Shown here in pieces: positions 8,861-17,036 of a DNA stretch of 48,179 nt; the first letter of the stretch is position 1, and each line of letters begins with the position of its first letter. Made by a program: the position numbers and the translations under genes. The notes beneath the pieces are model-generated. The model saw only the letters and a program-made list of their open reading frames with translations. It did not search any database and had not been told where the DNA came from. Origin of the DNA: an uncultured Actinomycetes bacterium (lineage in GTDB: Bacteria > Actinomycetota > Acidimicrobiia > Acidimicrobiales > RAAP-2); contig CAIQPR010000001.1 in the NCBI GenBank assembly GCA_903873775.1, positions 1 through 48,179 on the forward strand, given 5' to 3'.

Positions 8861-9708
8861 CCCGGTCGGTCGTAGCGGTCACCGGCGCGACGGGATACCT
8901 CGGATCCCTCTTCATGTCGGCCTTCGTCGATGCGGACTACGACGTGGTTGCCCTCACGCGACGGGAGCCAAGTGCGACACCGCACGTATCGTGGCGCGCC
9001 TACGAACTCGGTGCGACGCCGCCGCGCGACACCTTCGAGGGCGTCGACGTTCTCGTGCACGCCGCGTGGGATCTTGGCAATAGCGACGCGCAGGAGTCGT
9101 GGGCGCGCAACGTCGGTGGCTCTCGTCGACTGCTCGACGCCGCTCGAGAAGCCGGTGTCGCTCGCGTCGTCTTTGTCTCCTCGATGTCGGCGTATTTCGG
9201 CACGCGCCAGACCTACGGCATCAGCAAGTTGGCCGTCGAACGCACCGTCCTCGACGGACACGGGGTCGTCGTTCGACCCGGCCTCGTCTACGGGGACAAC
9301 GCCGGGGGCATGGCGGGCACGTTGACCAAAATCGCCTCGCTTCCGGTGTGGCCGAAATTCGGACGTTCGGCGCTGTTCCTCGCGCACAGCGACGACGTCG
9401 CCACCGGCATGGTGTCGCTGGTTGAAAACTATGACGACTTTGCGGGTCGCGTCGTGGGATTCGCTCACGCCGAACGCGTCGACTTGACGACGATCCTCGC
9501 GTCCTTTGCTCCCCACGGAAAGCGGCATCCCACCGTGCCCGTGCCGGCGTCGTTGGTGATGTCCGCGCTTCGCCTCGTCGAAGCGACCGGGGCGTCGCTT
9601 CCCTTCCGTTCCGACTCATTGCTCGGACTGGTGCGAGCGACGGACGTCTTGCCGGGACAAGACCTTCTCGCGAACGCCAACATTCGCTTTCGCCCACTCG
9701 CGCCTTAG
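8857..9708 (+). CDS. NAD-dependent epimerase/dehydratase family protein
   Basis: The 283-residue protein carries the TGATGYLG nucleotide-binding motif at residues 8-15, a middle region with VFVSSMSAYFG, and a YGISK catalytic motif. It lacks the long C-terminal substrate domain of full nucleotide-sugar epimerases, so it may be a reductase. It overlaps the GMC oxidoreductase by 4 nt and is likely co-transcribed; together they may carry out an oxidation-reduction epimerisation of a sugar or polyol. Its stop interlocks with that of the convergent glycosyltransferase (TTAG). Confidence 0.8.
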   Translation: MTRSVVAVTGATGYLGSLFMSAFVDADYDVVALTRREPSATPHVSWRAYELGATPPRDTFEGVDVLVHAAWDLGNSDAQESWARNVGGSRRLLDAAREAGVARVVFVSSMSAYFGTRQTYGISKLAVERTVLDGHGVVVRPGLVYGDNAGGMAGTLTKIASLPVWPKFGRSALFLAHSDDVATGMVSLVENYDDFAGRVVGFAHAERVDLTTILASFAPHGKRHPTVPVPASLVMSALRLVEATGASLPFRSDSLLGLVRATDVLPGQDLLANANIRFRPLAP

Positions 9709-10859
9709 CGCGACGCCACCGTCTTCATCAGATCCGAGACCTTGGTGGCGATCACGCGTACATCAAACATCGTCTCGCAACGCTCGCGATTTGCCCGGAC
9801 AAAGTCTTCGGGATAGTCCTCGACGAAAGCTCGCTCGAGTTGCGTCGCGCACGCGTTGACGTCATCCACAGGAAAGAACCACGCGTGACCGCCGGTGACT
9901 TCTCGCGACCCCGGAATATCACTCAAGAGCAGCGGCGTCTCGAGCGCCATTGACTCGATGACCGTTCCGGGCAAGCCCTCCCAACGTGACGGGAAAAGCA
10001 AGAAGTCACTGGCCGCCAAGAGGTCACCAATATCGGATCGTTCACCCAGGATGCGAACGTCGACGGACCCCGCGGGCTGGGCGGCGAGCACGTCTCTGAT
10101 GGCGTCCGAACCTTCGCCGTTGCGACCTACTAAGAGGAGGGTCGCGCTCGGGTGCGCTACCGACACGCGGGCGATGGCCGCGACGGCGGTCTCTTGGGCC
10201 TTCTGGCGATCTTGACGGCCAATGCAGATAAAAACAGTGCGTCCCTCGAGGTCGAAGTCACGGCGAACTGTCTCTCGTCGTTCCGTCGTGCGACGTCCGA
10301 GCGCGTCAAGATTGCGCCCTCGATGAATCGTCGTCACGCGCGACGACGGCAGACGGAGCCGCGAACTCATCACGTCCGCCACGTCTTGGCTCACGGCGCG
10401 AAACGCCGAGGAGAAGCGTGACGTCAGCGCGTCAGCCCACTGGGCAATGCGTACGGCCCATGCACCGTGCGGCGAGCTCTCCCGCTGCGACGGTCCGTAA
10501 TCCGAATTCACCAGTGTCGTCAGCACCGGAATACCCGAGAGTCGCGCGAGCGGACGCACGGTCACGTTCGGCCAAAACAGCATCGTGTTGACGAGATCGG
10601 GCTTGGGGTGTCGCAGCAAGCGCCACACGTCGCGAGTCCGCCGCCACAGTGACCCTTGAGTGATTTGGACCACGCGAACGCCGGCGTCGGTGAATTTCTC
10701 CGCCAGGGTCATGTCGCGGCCCATGACCACAATCGTGGGATTAATGACCGAATGATCCATGTTTTGTAGTTCATTGAGGAGCGAAAGTTCGCTTCCTCCG
10801 ATCCGAAGATCGTGAACCCAGATAGACACCGAGAGGGGGGAGTCGGCGGCGCTCGTCAT
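9705..10859 (-). CDS. Glycosyltransferase family 4 (GT-B fold)
   Basis: The 384-residue protein has the two-domain GT-B layout. The N-terminal domain starts with SIWVHDLRIGGSELSLL (acceptor side). The C-terminal donor domain contains FICIGRQDRQKAQ, LLVGRNGEG and the RWEGLPGTVIESMAL segment whose E-x7-E type motif binds the nucleotide sugar in GT4 enzymes. It is clearly paralogous to the enzyme at 17037-18182 along its whole length (shared HDLR, LFWPN, VRPLAR, LLGERSD and AWFFP segments). It should act on the cytoplasmic membrane face in assembling the surface glycan. Its stop interlocks with the previous gene. Confidence 0.88.
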   Translation of the reverse strand: MTSAADSPLSVSIWVHDLRIGGSELSLLNELQNMDHSVINPTIVVMGRDMTLAEKFTDAGVRVVQITQGSLWRRTRDVWRLLRHPKPDLVNTMLFWPNVTVRPLARLSGIPVLTTLVNSDYGPSQRESSPHGAWAVRIAQWADALTSRFSSAFRAVSQDVADVMSSRLRLPSSRVTTIHRGRNLDALGRRTTERRETVRRDFDLEGRTVFICIGRQDRQKAQETAVAAIARVSVAHPSATLLLVGRNGEGSDAIRDVLAAQPAGSVDVRILGERSDIGDLLAASDFLLFPSRWEGLPGTVIESMALETPLLLSDIPGSREVTGGHAWFFPVDDVNACATQLERAFVEDYPEDFVRANRERCETMFDVRVIATKVSDLMKTVASR

Positions 10860-10949
10860 TTCACCCGCCGAGCGCGCGGACCGATGAACGTCCGTGCATG
10901 AATAGGGAATCTACCAGCCCCCACTGGATGAAGTGAATGGCGTGCTCAC

Positions 10950-11717
10950 TCAACGAACAGAGTGATGAATACCGCGCACTCGTTCCGTGGACATTCCCCA
11001 GACGACCCGACTTCCGTCGCGGAACGTGCGAAGACTTGACGTCCCGTTCGCGCGAGGCGCTTCAAAACTCGGAATCTCGACAACCTTCATTCGATTGCGT
11101 ACCGCACGACAAAACATCAGAGTTTCGATCTCAAAGCCACTGCCGTAGGGCAAGACTTTGCCGTCGACGCGGTGCTGCTCAATCATGTCGTGGATGCCCA
11201 AGCGCTCGAGGTGGTCGGTCCACAACGCGAAGTACCCGTAACAAAGTTCACTCCAACGCTGGTTGAACATCGTGTTCGCGGCCAGGGTCAAAAGTTTGTT
11301 CCCCACGTCACGGAGCTTGGTGAGGTCATCCGAACCACCACCCGGGAGATACCGCGATCCTTTGACCAGATCCGCGTTAGCCAGCAATGCGCGCACGTAC
11401 TCGTCGGCGTGACGCGGATCCATCGATCCATCAGTATCGACAGCGACAATGACATCCGTCGTGGCGTTCACCATGCCGTAGGCCAGCGCGTTGCCCTTAC
11501 CCTTGCCTGGCTGATTCACAACTTTGGCACTCGGCATCGTGTCCTGAATCAAATCGACCGAACCGTCCGTGGAATTTCCGTCAACGAAAATGACTTCATC
11601 AATCCAGTCGGGCACTCGTTCAATGAACCACGGCAGATTCTCGACCTCGTTGCGAAAGGGAGCGATCATCGACACCGCCACCTTGCGGCCACCGGACAGG
11701 CTGGGGTCGTAGAACAT
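10950..11717 (-). CDS. Glycosyltransferase family 2 (DPM-synthase-like)
   Basis: The 255-residue protein is a compact GT-A enzyme. It has SMIAPFRNEVENL near the N-terminus, VDGNSTDGS, and the DxD-type metal site AVDTDGSMD. The GKGNALAYG segment is typical of dolichol- or polyprenyl-phosphate mannose/glucose synthases, but there is no C-terminal membrane anchor. It likely transfers a hexose to a lipid carrier or growing glycan. The minus-strand TAGGAT ends 6 nt before its ATG, so it is likely transcribed without a leader. A 90-nt gap without features separates it from the GT4 gene. Confidence 0.85.
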   Translation of the reverse strand: MFYDPSLSGGRKVAVSMIAPFRNEVENLPWFIERVPDWIDEVIFVDGNSTDGSVDLIQDTMPSAKVVNQPGKGKGNALAYGMVNATTDVIVAVDTDGSMDPRHADEYVRALLANADLVKGSRYLPGGGSDDLTKLRDVGNKLLTLAANTMFNQRWSELCYGYFALWTDHLERLGIHDMIEQHRVDGKVLPYGSGFEIETLMFCRAVRNRMKVVEIPSFEAPRANGTSSLRTFRDGSRVVWGMSTERVRGIHHSVR

Positions 11718-11723
11718 TTTTTC

Positions 11724-11729
11724 ATCCTA
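11724..11729 (-). promoter_or_regulatory. -10 element TAGGAT, probable leaderless promoter of the GT2 gene
   Basis: On the minus strand TAGGAT is separated by 6 nt from the ATG at 11717. The AGGA inside it could also pass for a weak Shine-Dalgarno site, so either reading is possible. Confidence 0.45.
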
Positions 11730-11996
11730 TCCGCGAGACCCAATGACGAATAGTCAACAACTCGCTAGGTGAACGTAAGGACAAAATTCCCCCATCGCGA
11801 GGTGAACTCATTCATCTTCGATCATCAACGACGCGGACGACACGATGTCTTTCGTAATCACAATTGTGTGATTCTCATCACGATCTCTCTCGCAAGAATT
11901 TTGCACGTTATTCATCGGTTCACGCGCACTCTTACGTCTACCAAAAGACACACAGATTTGACCTCGCGCGCTCTTCTCACGAAAAAGGTCGGATGG
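11730..11996. other. AT-rich intergenic region between divergent GT2 and GH113-like genes
   Basis: This is the longest gene-free stretch in the window (291 nt between start codons) and visibly richer in A+T than its surroundings. I see no conserved coding frame on either strand. It holds the dyad and CRP-like site listed separately and the two divergent promoters. Confidence 0.6.
11856..11882. promoter_or_regulatory. Operator-like dyad overlapping a CRP/GlxR-like site
   Basis: AATCACA (11856-11862) and TGTGATT (11867-11873) are perfect 7-nt inverted arms around ATTG. Overlapping them, TGTGA-N6-TCACG (11867-11882) matches the CRP/GlxR-type consensus TGTGA-N6-TCACA in nine of ten defined positions. 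The site lies between divergent promoters of the GT2 and GH113-like genes, about 115 nt upstream of the latter's -10. Confidence 0.45.
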
Positions 11997-12002
11997 TAGC
12001 CT
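11997..12002 (+). promoter_or_regulatory. Extended -10 (TGG-TAGCCT), probable leaderless promoter of the GH113-like gene
   Basis: TAGCCT is preceded by TGG (extended -10) and followed by 6 nt and the ATG at 12009. No ribosome-binding site is present. Confidence 0.55.
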
Positions 12003-12008
12003 GCGCCC

Positions 12009-13106
12009 ATGACCTCACTCAAGAGACGGTGGCCATTTTTTACGGGAGCCGCACTAGCAGTCACGCTCGCCGCAGGGCTTACAGTTCCCGCGCTCGCGTC
12101 CAACACGGTCGCGTCGCCGTGGTCGCCCGTGAAGAGCATCAGTGTCTTCCTGAAAGACGGCATTTCGACGTTGAGTGATGCGCAATTGGAGACCAAGATG
12201 CAGGAAGCGACCACCTACATCAAGGGGCTGAATGCGAACACGATTTCTCTGAACTTCGCCTTTTCTATGACGAGCTTGACGTCCAATGATCCTCACGCCG
12301 GGACCGAAACGCCGAGTCCGCAGCTGTTGGCGGCGTTGATTCACATCATTCGCGCCAACGGACTCAACGTGCAGATTCGTCCCGAGCTCGACGAAACAGG
12401 ATTTCCGAACAACACGTGGCGAGGATTGATTAGTCCGACAAATCTCCCCTTGTGGTTCTCGAATTACGAGGCCTTTCTCGCGCCCTACCTCGAGGCCAGC
12501 AAGTTGGCGGGCGCCAATGGCTTTGTCATTGGCGTGGAACTGAGTTCGCTTCTCACCGACGAAGACGGTTGGTCGCAGGTCGTCCAACAGGCGCACACCC
12601 TCTTCGGACCGAACATCCAGTACTCGCAATCTCACAACACCATTCGAGCGCTCCCGGGCGCCGATTTTGGGTGGGACTTCTACACCCAGATGACGAGTGC
12701 GGAACTTTCGGGTGGGGTCAATCTGTCAACACTCGCGGCCGCCATGGCGAAGAACTTGTTGAATCCCAGCAAGGACAACTCGACGACCTCGTATCCGCTG
12801 CCCGTTCCCCTAACCAGCACGATGCTGGAAGAAGTGGGTGTGCCCGCCGAGGCGTACGGCTACCTCAACCCCACGTGGGTGAGTTCCGACATTCCGCCGG
12901 GCACGCCGATTGATCGCCAATTCCAAGCGAACTGGTTTACGGCCGCCTGCAACGTTGTTTTTGCTGACCACTTGCAGGGGTTGAGTTTCTGGGCCATCTA
13001 TTTGCCCGACTGGTCACCGGAAGAGAATGACTCCGCCGACTACTCGCTGTGGTCGGGAACGACCAGTGAAGACGCCATTAAGACGTGCTTCGCACGGACT
13101 CAGTAG
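12009..13106 (+). CDS. Secreted TIM-barrel glycoside hydrolase, GH113-like
   Basis: The 365-residue protein has a signal peptide (basic MTSLKRRW, hydrophobic FFTGAALAVTLAAG, cleavage near ALA-SN). The rest looks like a TIM barrel: NTISLNFAF, NVQIRPELDE, then GFVIGVELSS, which matches the strand carrying the acid/base Glu of GH113 enzymes, and TMLEEVGVPAEAYGY, matching the nucleophile strand (TEIGY-type). The end has FWAIYLPDW. GH113 members are endo-mannanases, but substrate should not be inferred from this alone. It sits inside a polysaccharide locus, 14 nt upstream of a large repeat protein with which it likely forms an operon, so it may trim or release the exported polymer. Confidence 0.65.
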   Translation: MTSLKRRWPFFTGAALAVTLAAGLTVPALASNTVASPWSPVKSISVFLKDGISTLSDAQLETKMQEATTYIKGLNANTISLNFAFSMTSLTSNDPHAGTETPSPQLLAALIHIIRANGLNVQIRPELDETGFPNNTWRGLISPTNLPLWFSNYEAFLAPYLEASKLAGANGFVIGVELSSLLTDEDGWSQVVQQAHTLFGPNIQYSQSHNTIRALPGADFGWDFYTQMTSAELSGGVNLSTLAAAMAKNLLNPSKDNSTTSYPLPVPLTSTMLEEVGVPAEAYGYLNPTWVSSDIPPGTPIDRQFQANWFTAACNVVFADHLQGLSFWAIYLPDWSPEENDSADYSLWSGTTSEDAIKTCFARTQ

Positions 13107-13120
13107 CAGGGAAGAAGAAC

Positions 13121-15274
13121 ATGTCCACTTGGTCACAAATCGTCCGTCGTTCGTACGGTTCCTGGGGTCGGCGTAGTGCCGTCATCGCGACCGCCACGTT
13201 GTTGAGCGTGGTGGGCGTGTCCCAAATTTCTGGAGCCCTCTCCGGCTCATCCCACCCCGCGACCTCGCACGCCGTCATCCCCCCCAAGGGCACGGTCAGT
13301 GAATCTCGCGCCAGTGTGACGAGTCTTGGCGGCAACCTTTCTTTCGTCGTGCACGCGACCCATGCAGCCACCTGCCAGTTGACGTCGGTGCCACCCATCA
13401 CTTTCGTGCCGGCCAAGGGTGCTTGCGCGGGGGGCATATTCGCCGCGACGGCTTACATACCTGCCGATCTCAAGTCAACGGGCATCGTCTTTAAGGTCCA
13501 CGGGATCCTCGTTGGTTCCGGCAAGACGATCTCTACGCCCAGCATCTCTTTGACGCAGTCGGGTGTGAATTCAGCCATCACGACCAGCTGGGCACCGACC
13601 GCGACGCAACTACAAAACACGACGGGTCGTTCATCCGGCGTGGCGTGTGTCGGAACCAGTTTCTGTGTCGTGATCGATGCTGACGGCGCCGTCTCAACGT
13701 ACAACGGCCACCTGTGGAGTGCACCGACGCTGATCGACTCGGTAGGACTGACAGGCGTGTCCTGCCCGTCGGCGACGTCCTGTGAAGTCGCCGACAGTGC
13801 CGGCCGCGTTCTGCACTTCAACGGCACGACGTGGAGTAGCCCGACCACGCTGTCGAGCGTGTCGCTCGCCGGTGTGTCGTGTCCGACCAGCACGTCATGC
13901 ACTGCGGTGACATTGGGCGGGACCGCCTTCACGTTGACCGGCACCTCGTGGAGCACGGGTACCTCGGTGACGACGAATCCAGTGGTGGGCATTTCCTGCG
14001 CCTCGACGAGTAACTGTGTGATCCTCGACACCTACGGCAACGCCTTTAGCGGCCACGGCGTTTCGTGGGGCGGTGGGGTCGCTGTGGACACCACGAACAT
14101 TCCGGTTTCGGTCAGTTGTCCGACCACCACGAGCTGCTCCTTCGTCGACGACGCCGGCACTGTGTTCACCGAGACCTCCGGTACGTGGGATGCGGGATCA
14201 GCGTCTGGTATCACCAGTGCCACCGCGATGTCGTGCGCGAGCGCGAGCGCGTGCGCAGTGACCGGCGCCGACGGCTCCGTCGCGACGGGGTCAGGTTCGA
14301 CCTGGACAGTGACGACCTCGGCAGGCGGCCAAACGGACGGCCTGGTCGGCGTGTCATGCCCCACGACATCATCCTGCGTGGCCGCCAACTTCCTCGGTGA
14401 CGCCATCCGCGGATTCGGTACGAGTTGGGCCTCGGTCGTCGTCGATGCCGCCACTTCCTACCCCGTGGCGACCTCCTGCGGCGCACCAACTCTGTGCGTG
14501 GCGATCCAAGCCGGTGGCAATGCGTTCATCTGGAATGGTTCGACGTGGAGCGGACCGGTGTCCACCAATGTGGCTCGTCCCGAGGGTATTAGCTGCACCG
14601 GCGCATTCTGCGTCGTTGTCGGTGGTGGTGGCTACGCGTCGACCTTCTCGGGCGGAACTTTCAGTGCAGCGTCACTCGCGGACGCCACCGGTCACGACCT
14701 CACTGGAGTGTCCTGTGTCAGCGCCGCCTTCTGCATGGCTGTCGACAATGACGGCTACGCCGTTCTGTGGAAGGGTTCGTGGAGCAGTGCCGGCGCACAG
14801 ATCACGACCAACATCTACTACGCCTTCTCCGGAGTTTCCTGCGCCAGCGCGTCGTTCTGCATGTTGATCTCCAATGGCGGCAACGTCTGGTACTACAACG
14901 GACGCTCGTTCACTAAGACCCTGATTGACGCCACATCCATCAGCGCACGGGCGATCTCGTGTCCGACGACGACCTATTGCGTGGTCGTGGACGCCGCCGG
15001 CAACGAAATCACGTACGGACAAGTCGGTCGCAACGTGCAGTGGTCAGCGCCGAAGAGGGTGGACAGCAACTCCTTGACGTCCATCGCTTGTGTCAACGCC
15101 ACCTTCTGTGTTGGTACGGACGCGCTCGGGGCGTACATCACGGAGCACAACGGCACCTGGTCACAGCCGAGCTTCACCATTCCCCTCAACGACATCGTCG
15201 CAGTGGCGTGCACCTCGCAACCGAGTTGCGTGGCGGTCGACCTCAACAACAAGGCCGCGACCGTTACTTACTAG
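13121..15274 (+). CDS. Large exported protein with 14 cysteine-pair beta-propeller-like repeats
   Basis: The 717-residue protein has a hydrophobic N-terminal export segment (about residues 20-35, after a basic stretch), an Ig-like region to about residue 165, and then 14 tandem repeats of about 40 residues. Each repeat is built on GVSCxxxxxCxAVDxxGxxxxxxGxxWS: a cysteine pair spaced by about five residues, a short D-x-x-G turn and a W. This pattern suggests beta-propeller blades stabilised by disulphides, so it should fold outside the cell. I recognise no catalytic motif; adhesion or glycan binding is a guess. The ATG at 13121 is used (ribosome-binding site AGGGAAG); an upstream in-frame start at 13085 would overlap the hydrolase gene. 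A strong hairpin follows the stop. Confidence 0.75.
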   Translation: MSTWSQIVRRSYGSWGRRSAVIATATLLSVVGVSQISGALSGSSHPATSHAVIPPKGTVSESRASVTSLGGNLSFVVHATHAATCQLTSVPPITFVPAKGACAGGIFAATAYIPADLKSTGIVFKVHGILVGSGKTISTPSISLTQSGVNSAITTSWAPTATQLQNTTGRSSGVACVGTSFCVVIDADGAVSTYNGHLWSAPTLIDSVGLTGVSCPSATSCEVADSAGRVLHFNGTTWSSPTTLSSVSLAGVSCPTSTSCTAVTLGGTAFTLTGTSWSTGTSVTTNPVVGISCASTSNCVILDTYGNAFSGHGVSWGGGVAVDTTNIPVSVSCPTTTSCSFVDDAGTVFTETSGTWDAGSASGITSATAMSCASASACAVTGADGSVATGSGSTWTVTTSAGGQTDGLVGVSCPTTSSCVAANFLGDAIRGFGTSWASVVVDAATSYPVATSCGAPTLCVAIQAGGNAFIWNGSTWSGPVSTNVARPEGISCTGAFCVVVGGGGYASTFSGGTFSAASLADATGHDLTGVSCVSAAFCMAVDNDGYAVLWKGSWSSAGAQITTNIYYAFSGVSCASASFCMLISNGGNVWYYNGRSFTKTLIDATSISARAISCPTTTYCVVVDAAGNEITYGQVGRNVQWSAPKRVDSNSLTSIACVNATFCVGTDALGAYITEHNGTWSQPSFTIPLNDIVAVACTSQPSCVAVDLNNKAATVTY

Positions 15275-15287
15275 TCTCGACGCAGTG

Positions 15288-15333
15288 ATCGCGGTACTGC
15301 AGAGCTCGTCATCGGGTTCTGCAGTACCGCGAT
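15288..15333. terminator. Perfect 16-bp inverted repeat, probable terminator
   Basis: Arms 15288-15303 and 15318-15333 (ATCGCGGTACTGCAGA and its complement) pair perfectly around a 14-nt loop. It begins 13 nt after the repeat-protein stop and precedes the GT4 gene on the same strand. No U-tract follows, so it may instead be an mRNA-stabilising or protein-binding dyad. Confidence 0.5.
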
Positions 15334-15369
15334 AGTGCGAGAAGTAGTGGACCATCGAGGGGCTGAGTT

Positions 15370-16464
15370 ATGCGAGTGGTGATGACATCCCCGCGCTACG
15401 CACCCTTGGTCGGTGGTGTTGAACTGCACACTCAAGCGCTCGCGACGCGCCTGGCGCAACGGGGCCACGACGTGACGGTCGTCACCACCAACCCCGCCGG
15501 CGATCTCCCCGAATTCGAGGCGCGCGACGGCGTCACCATTCACCGCGTCCCGTCGTGGCCCCGTCGAGGTGATCCGTTTTTCTCACGCCGTGCGGGTGAC
15601 GTCGTTCTCGCACATTCCCCGGACCTCGTTCATGCCCAGGGCTACCAATCCGCCTTTACGCCGCTCATCCTGTCGCGGCTCTCGTCATCGGGCATTCCGA
15701 CCGTTCTCACTTTTCACGGAGGCGCCAACGCCAATCGACTGCGCCACGCGCTCTACCCCGTGCAGCGTCGGGTCTTGGGGCCGCTGTTTCGACGAGTATC
15801 GGCGTGCGTATCTCTCACCCGCTTTGAGCTCGCGCTGTACGCGCGCGAGATGAAGATTCCACTCGAGAGATTTGTGACCATCCCCAACGGGTGTGACCTT
15901 CCGACCCCCACGTCGGTCCCGGATCCCCATCTCGTGGTCTCGCCCGGACGACTCGACCCGATCAAGGGTCACGATCGTGTGCTCGAAGCCTTTTCGCTCC
16001 TTCGCCGCTCCGACCCCGACGCTCGTTTGCGCATCGTGGGCACTGGCCCCGACGAAGATCGTCTCAAGGCGCTCGCAGCGACGCTCAAGGTTGAAGCCCA
16101 CGTGGAGTTCGTCTCCTTTGGTCCCGACGAGCGTCTCGGCTTTGCGAACGCATTACATGAAGCAGGCGTCGTCATCTCGCTGAGCAAATCGGAGACCCAG
16201 CCCATCACGTTGCTCGAAGCTGCTCGTCTGGGCTGCAGCGTTGGGGTCACCGATTCTTCGCCGGGACTATGTGAACTGATCGAGAACGGTGTGGCGTGGT
16301 CACTACCGCACGACGCCAGCGCCGAGACGGTGGCCGCGGCGCTGGCCGACCAGTCCCTGCGTGCATTCACACCAAACCTGTCGTCACTGTGGACGTGGGA
16401 CGATGTCGCGACGGCGACAAATGACCTCTACGCTCGCCTTCTCGCAGACCGAACTCCGCGTTAG
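15370..16464 (+). CDS. Glycosyltransferase family 4 (GT-B fold)
   Basis: The 364-residue protein opens with MRVVMTSPRYAPLVGGVELH, the glycine-rich acceptor-domain motif of GT4 enzymes. It continues with VVSPGRLDPIKGHDRVLEAF and LRIVGTGPDEDRL in the donor domain; the usual EG-x-G-xxxxEA segment is represented by SKSETQPITLLEAARLG. It resembles mannosyl- and glucosyltransferases of the PimB/WecG type but is not closely related to the two paralogous GT4 enzymes nearby. A GAGGGG ribosome-binding site precedes the ATG; a second ATG at 15382 is possible. The stop interlocks with the convergent acyltransferase (TTAG). Confidence 0.87.
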   Translation: MRVVMTSPRYAPLVGGVELHTQALATRLAQRGHDVTVVTTNPAGDLPEFEARDGVTIHRVPSWPRRGDPFFSRRAGDVVLAHSPDLVHAQGYQSAFTPLILSRLSSSGIPTVLTFHGGANANRLRHALYPVQRRVLGPLFRRVSACVSLTRFELALYAREMKIPLERFVTIPNGCDLPTPTSVPDPHLVVSPGRLDPIKGHDRVLEAFSLLRRSDPDARLRIVGTGPDEDRLKALAATLKVEAHVEFVSFGPDERLGFANALHEAGVVISLSKSETQPITLLEAARLGCSVGVTDSSPGLCELIENGVAWSLPHDASAETVAAALADQSLRAFTPNLSSLWTWDDVATATNDLYARLLADRTPR

Positions 16465-17006
16465 GCCGGGTGGCGGCGAAACCACTCCTCGAGGAACGTC
16501 CGCTTGGCGGGCTCCGAGTGGTCAGGTGGAGTGACGAGTCGGTCGCGACTGTCGGCCCAATACTCTTCAATAGTCTTGAGTACCTTGGCGGGGTTGCCCG
16601 CCGCCACGACGCTCGAGGGCACTTCACCGGTGACGAGCGAACCTGCACCGATCACCGAGTTGTCGCCAATGACGACACCCGGCATGAGGATGGACCGCGC
16701 CCCGATGAAGCAGTTGGCACCAATGACGATGGGGGCAAATCGGTGCGCTTCTGGGTGCTCCTTGCGCACTACCCGTAACCCGCCGTCGTGGGTCACGAAG
16801 AGGACGGCCTCGGACACGGTCGTGCCCGCACCAATGGTGACGAGATAGGGCTCGGAACCGAGCGTGTAGATGGAACTACCAATGAATTCCACGCCCGCGC
16901 CGAGGTGCGCGCCCCGTGCGGAGAAGTAACTCGCGGGATTTGCCGCGTGGCGCAACGTATCGACGGCCACGCGAATTCCACCCCGAACGGCGTTCAACAG
17001 TCCCAT
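16461..17006 (-). CDS. Hexapeptide-repeat acyltransferase (WbbJ/LacA-like)
   Basis: The 181-residue protein contains left-handed beta-helix hexads, for example IVIGANCFIGARSILMPG followed by VVIGDNSVIGAGS, and a histidine in the VTHDGG loop typical of the active site in xenobiotic/sugar O-acetyltransferases. It should transfer an acetyl group from acetyl-CoA to a sugar of the surface glycan. The ATG at 17006 follows GGAGGG. It lies 30 nt downstream of the GT4 gene at 17037-18182 and is likely in one transcript with it. Confidence 0.85.
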   Translation of the reverse strand: MGLLNAVRGGIRVAVDTLRHAANPASYFSARGAHLGAGVEFIGSSIYTLGSEPYLVTIGAGTTVSEAVLFVTHDGGLRVVRKEHPEAHRFAPIVIGANCFIGARSILMPGVVIGDNSVIGAGSLVTGEVPSSVVAAGNPAKVLKTIEEYWADSRDRLVTPPDHSEPAKRTFLEEWFRRHPA

Positions 17007-17036
17007 GGCACCCTCCGGTCGATCTGTCGTCGTAGG

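Noticed and set aside
13600..15270. Tandem DNA repeats of about 125 bp
   Set aside because: They encode the 14 cysteine-pair repeats of the exported protein and are diverged at DNA level, so not a separate repeat element.
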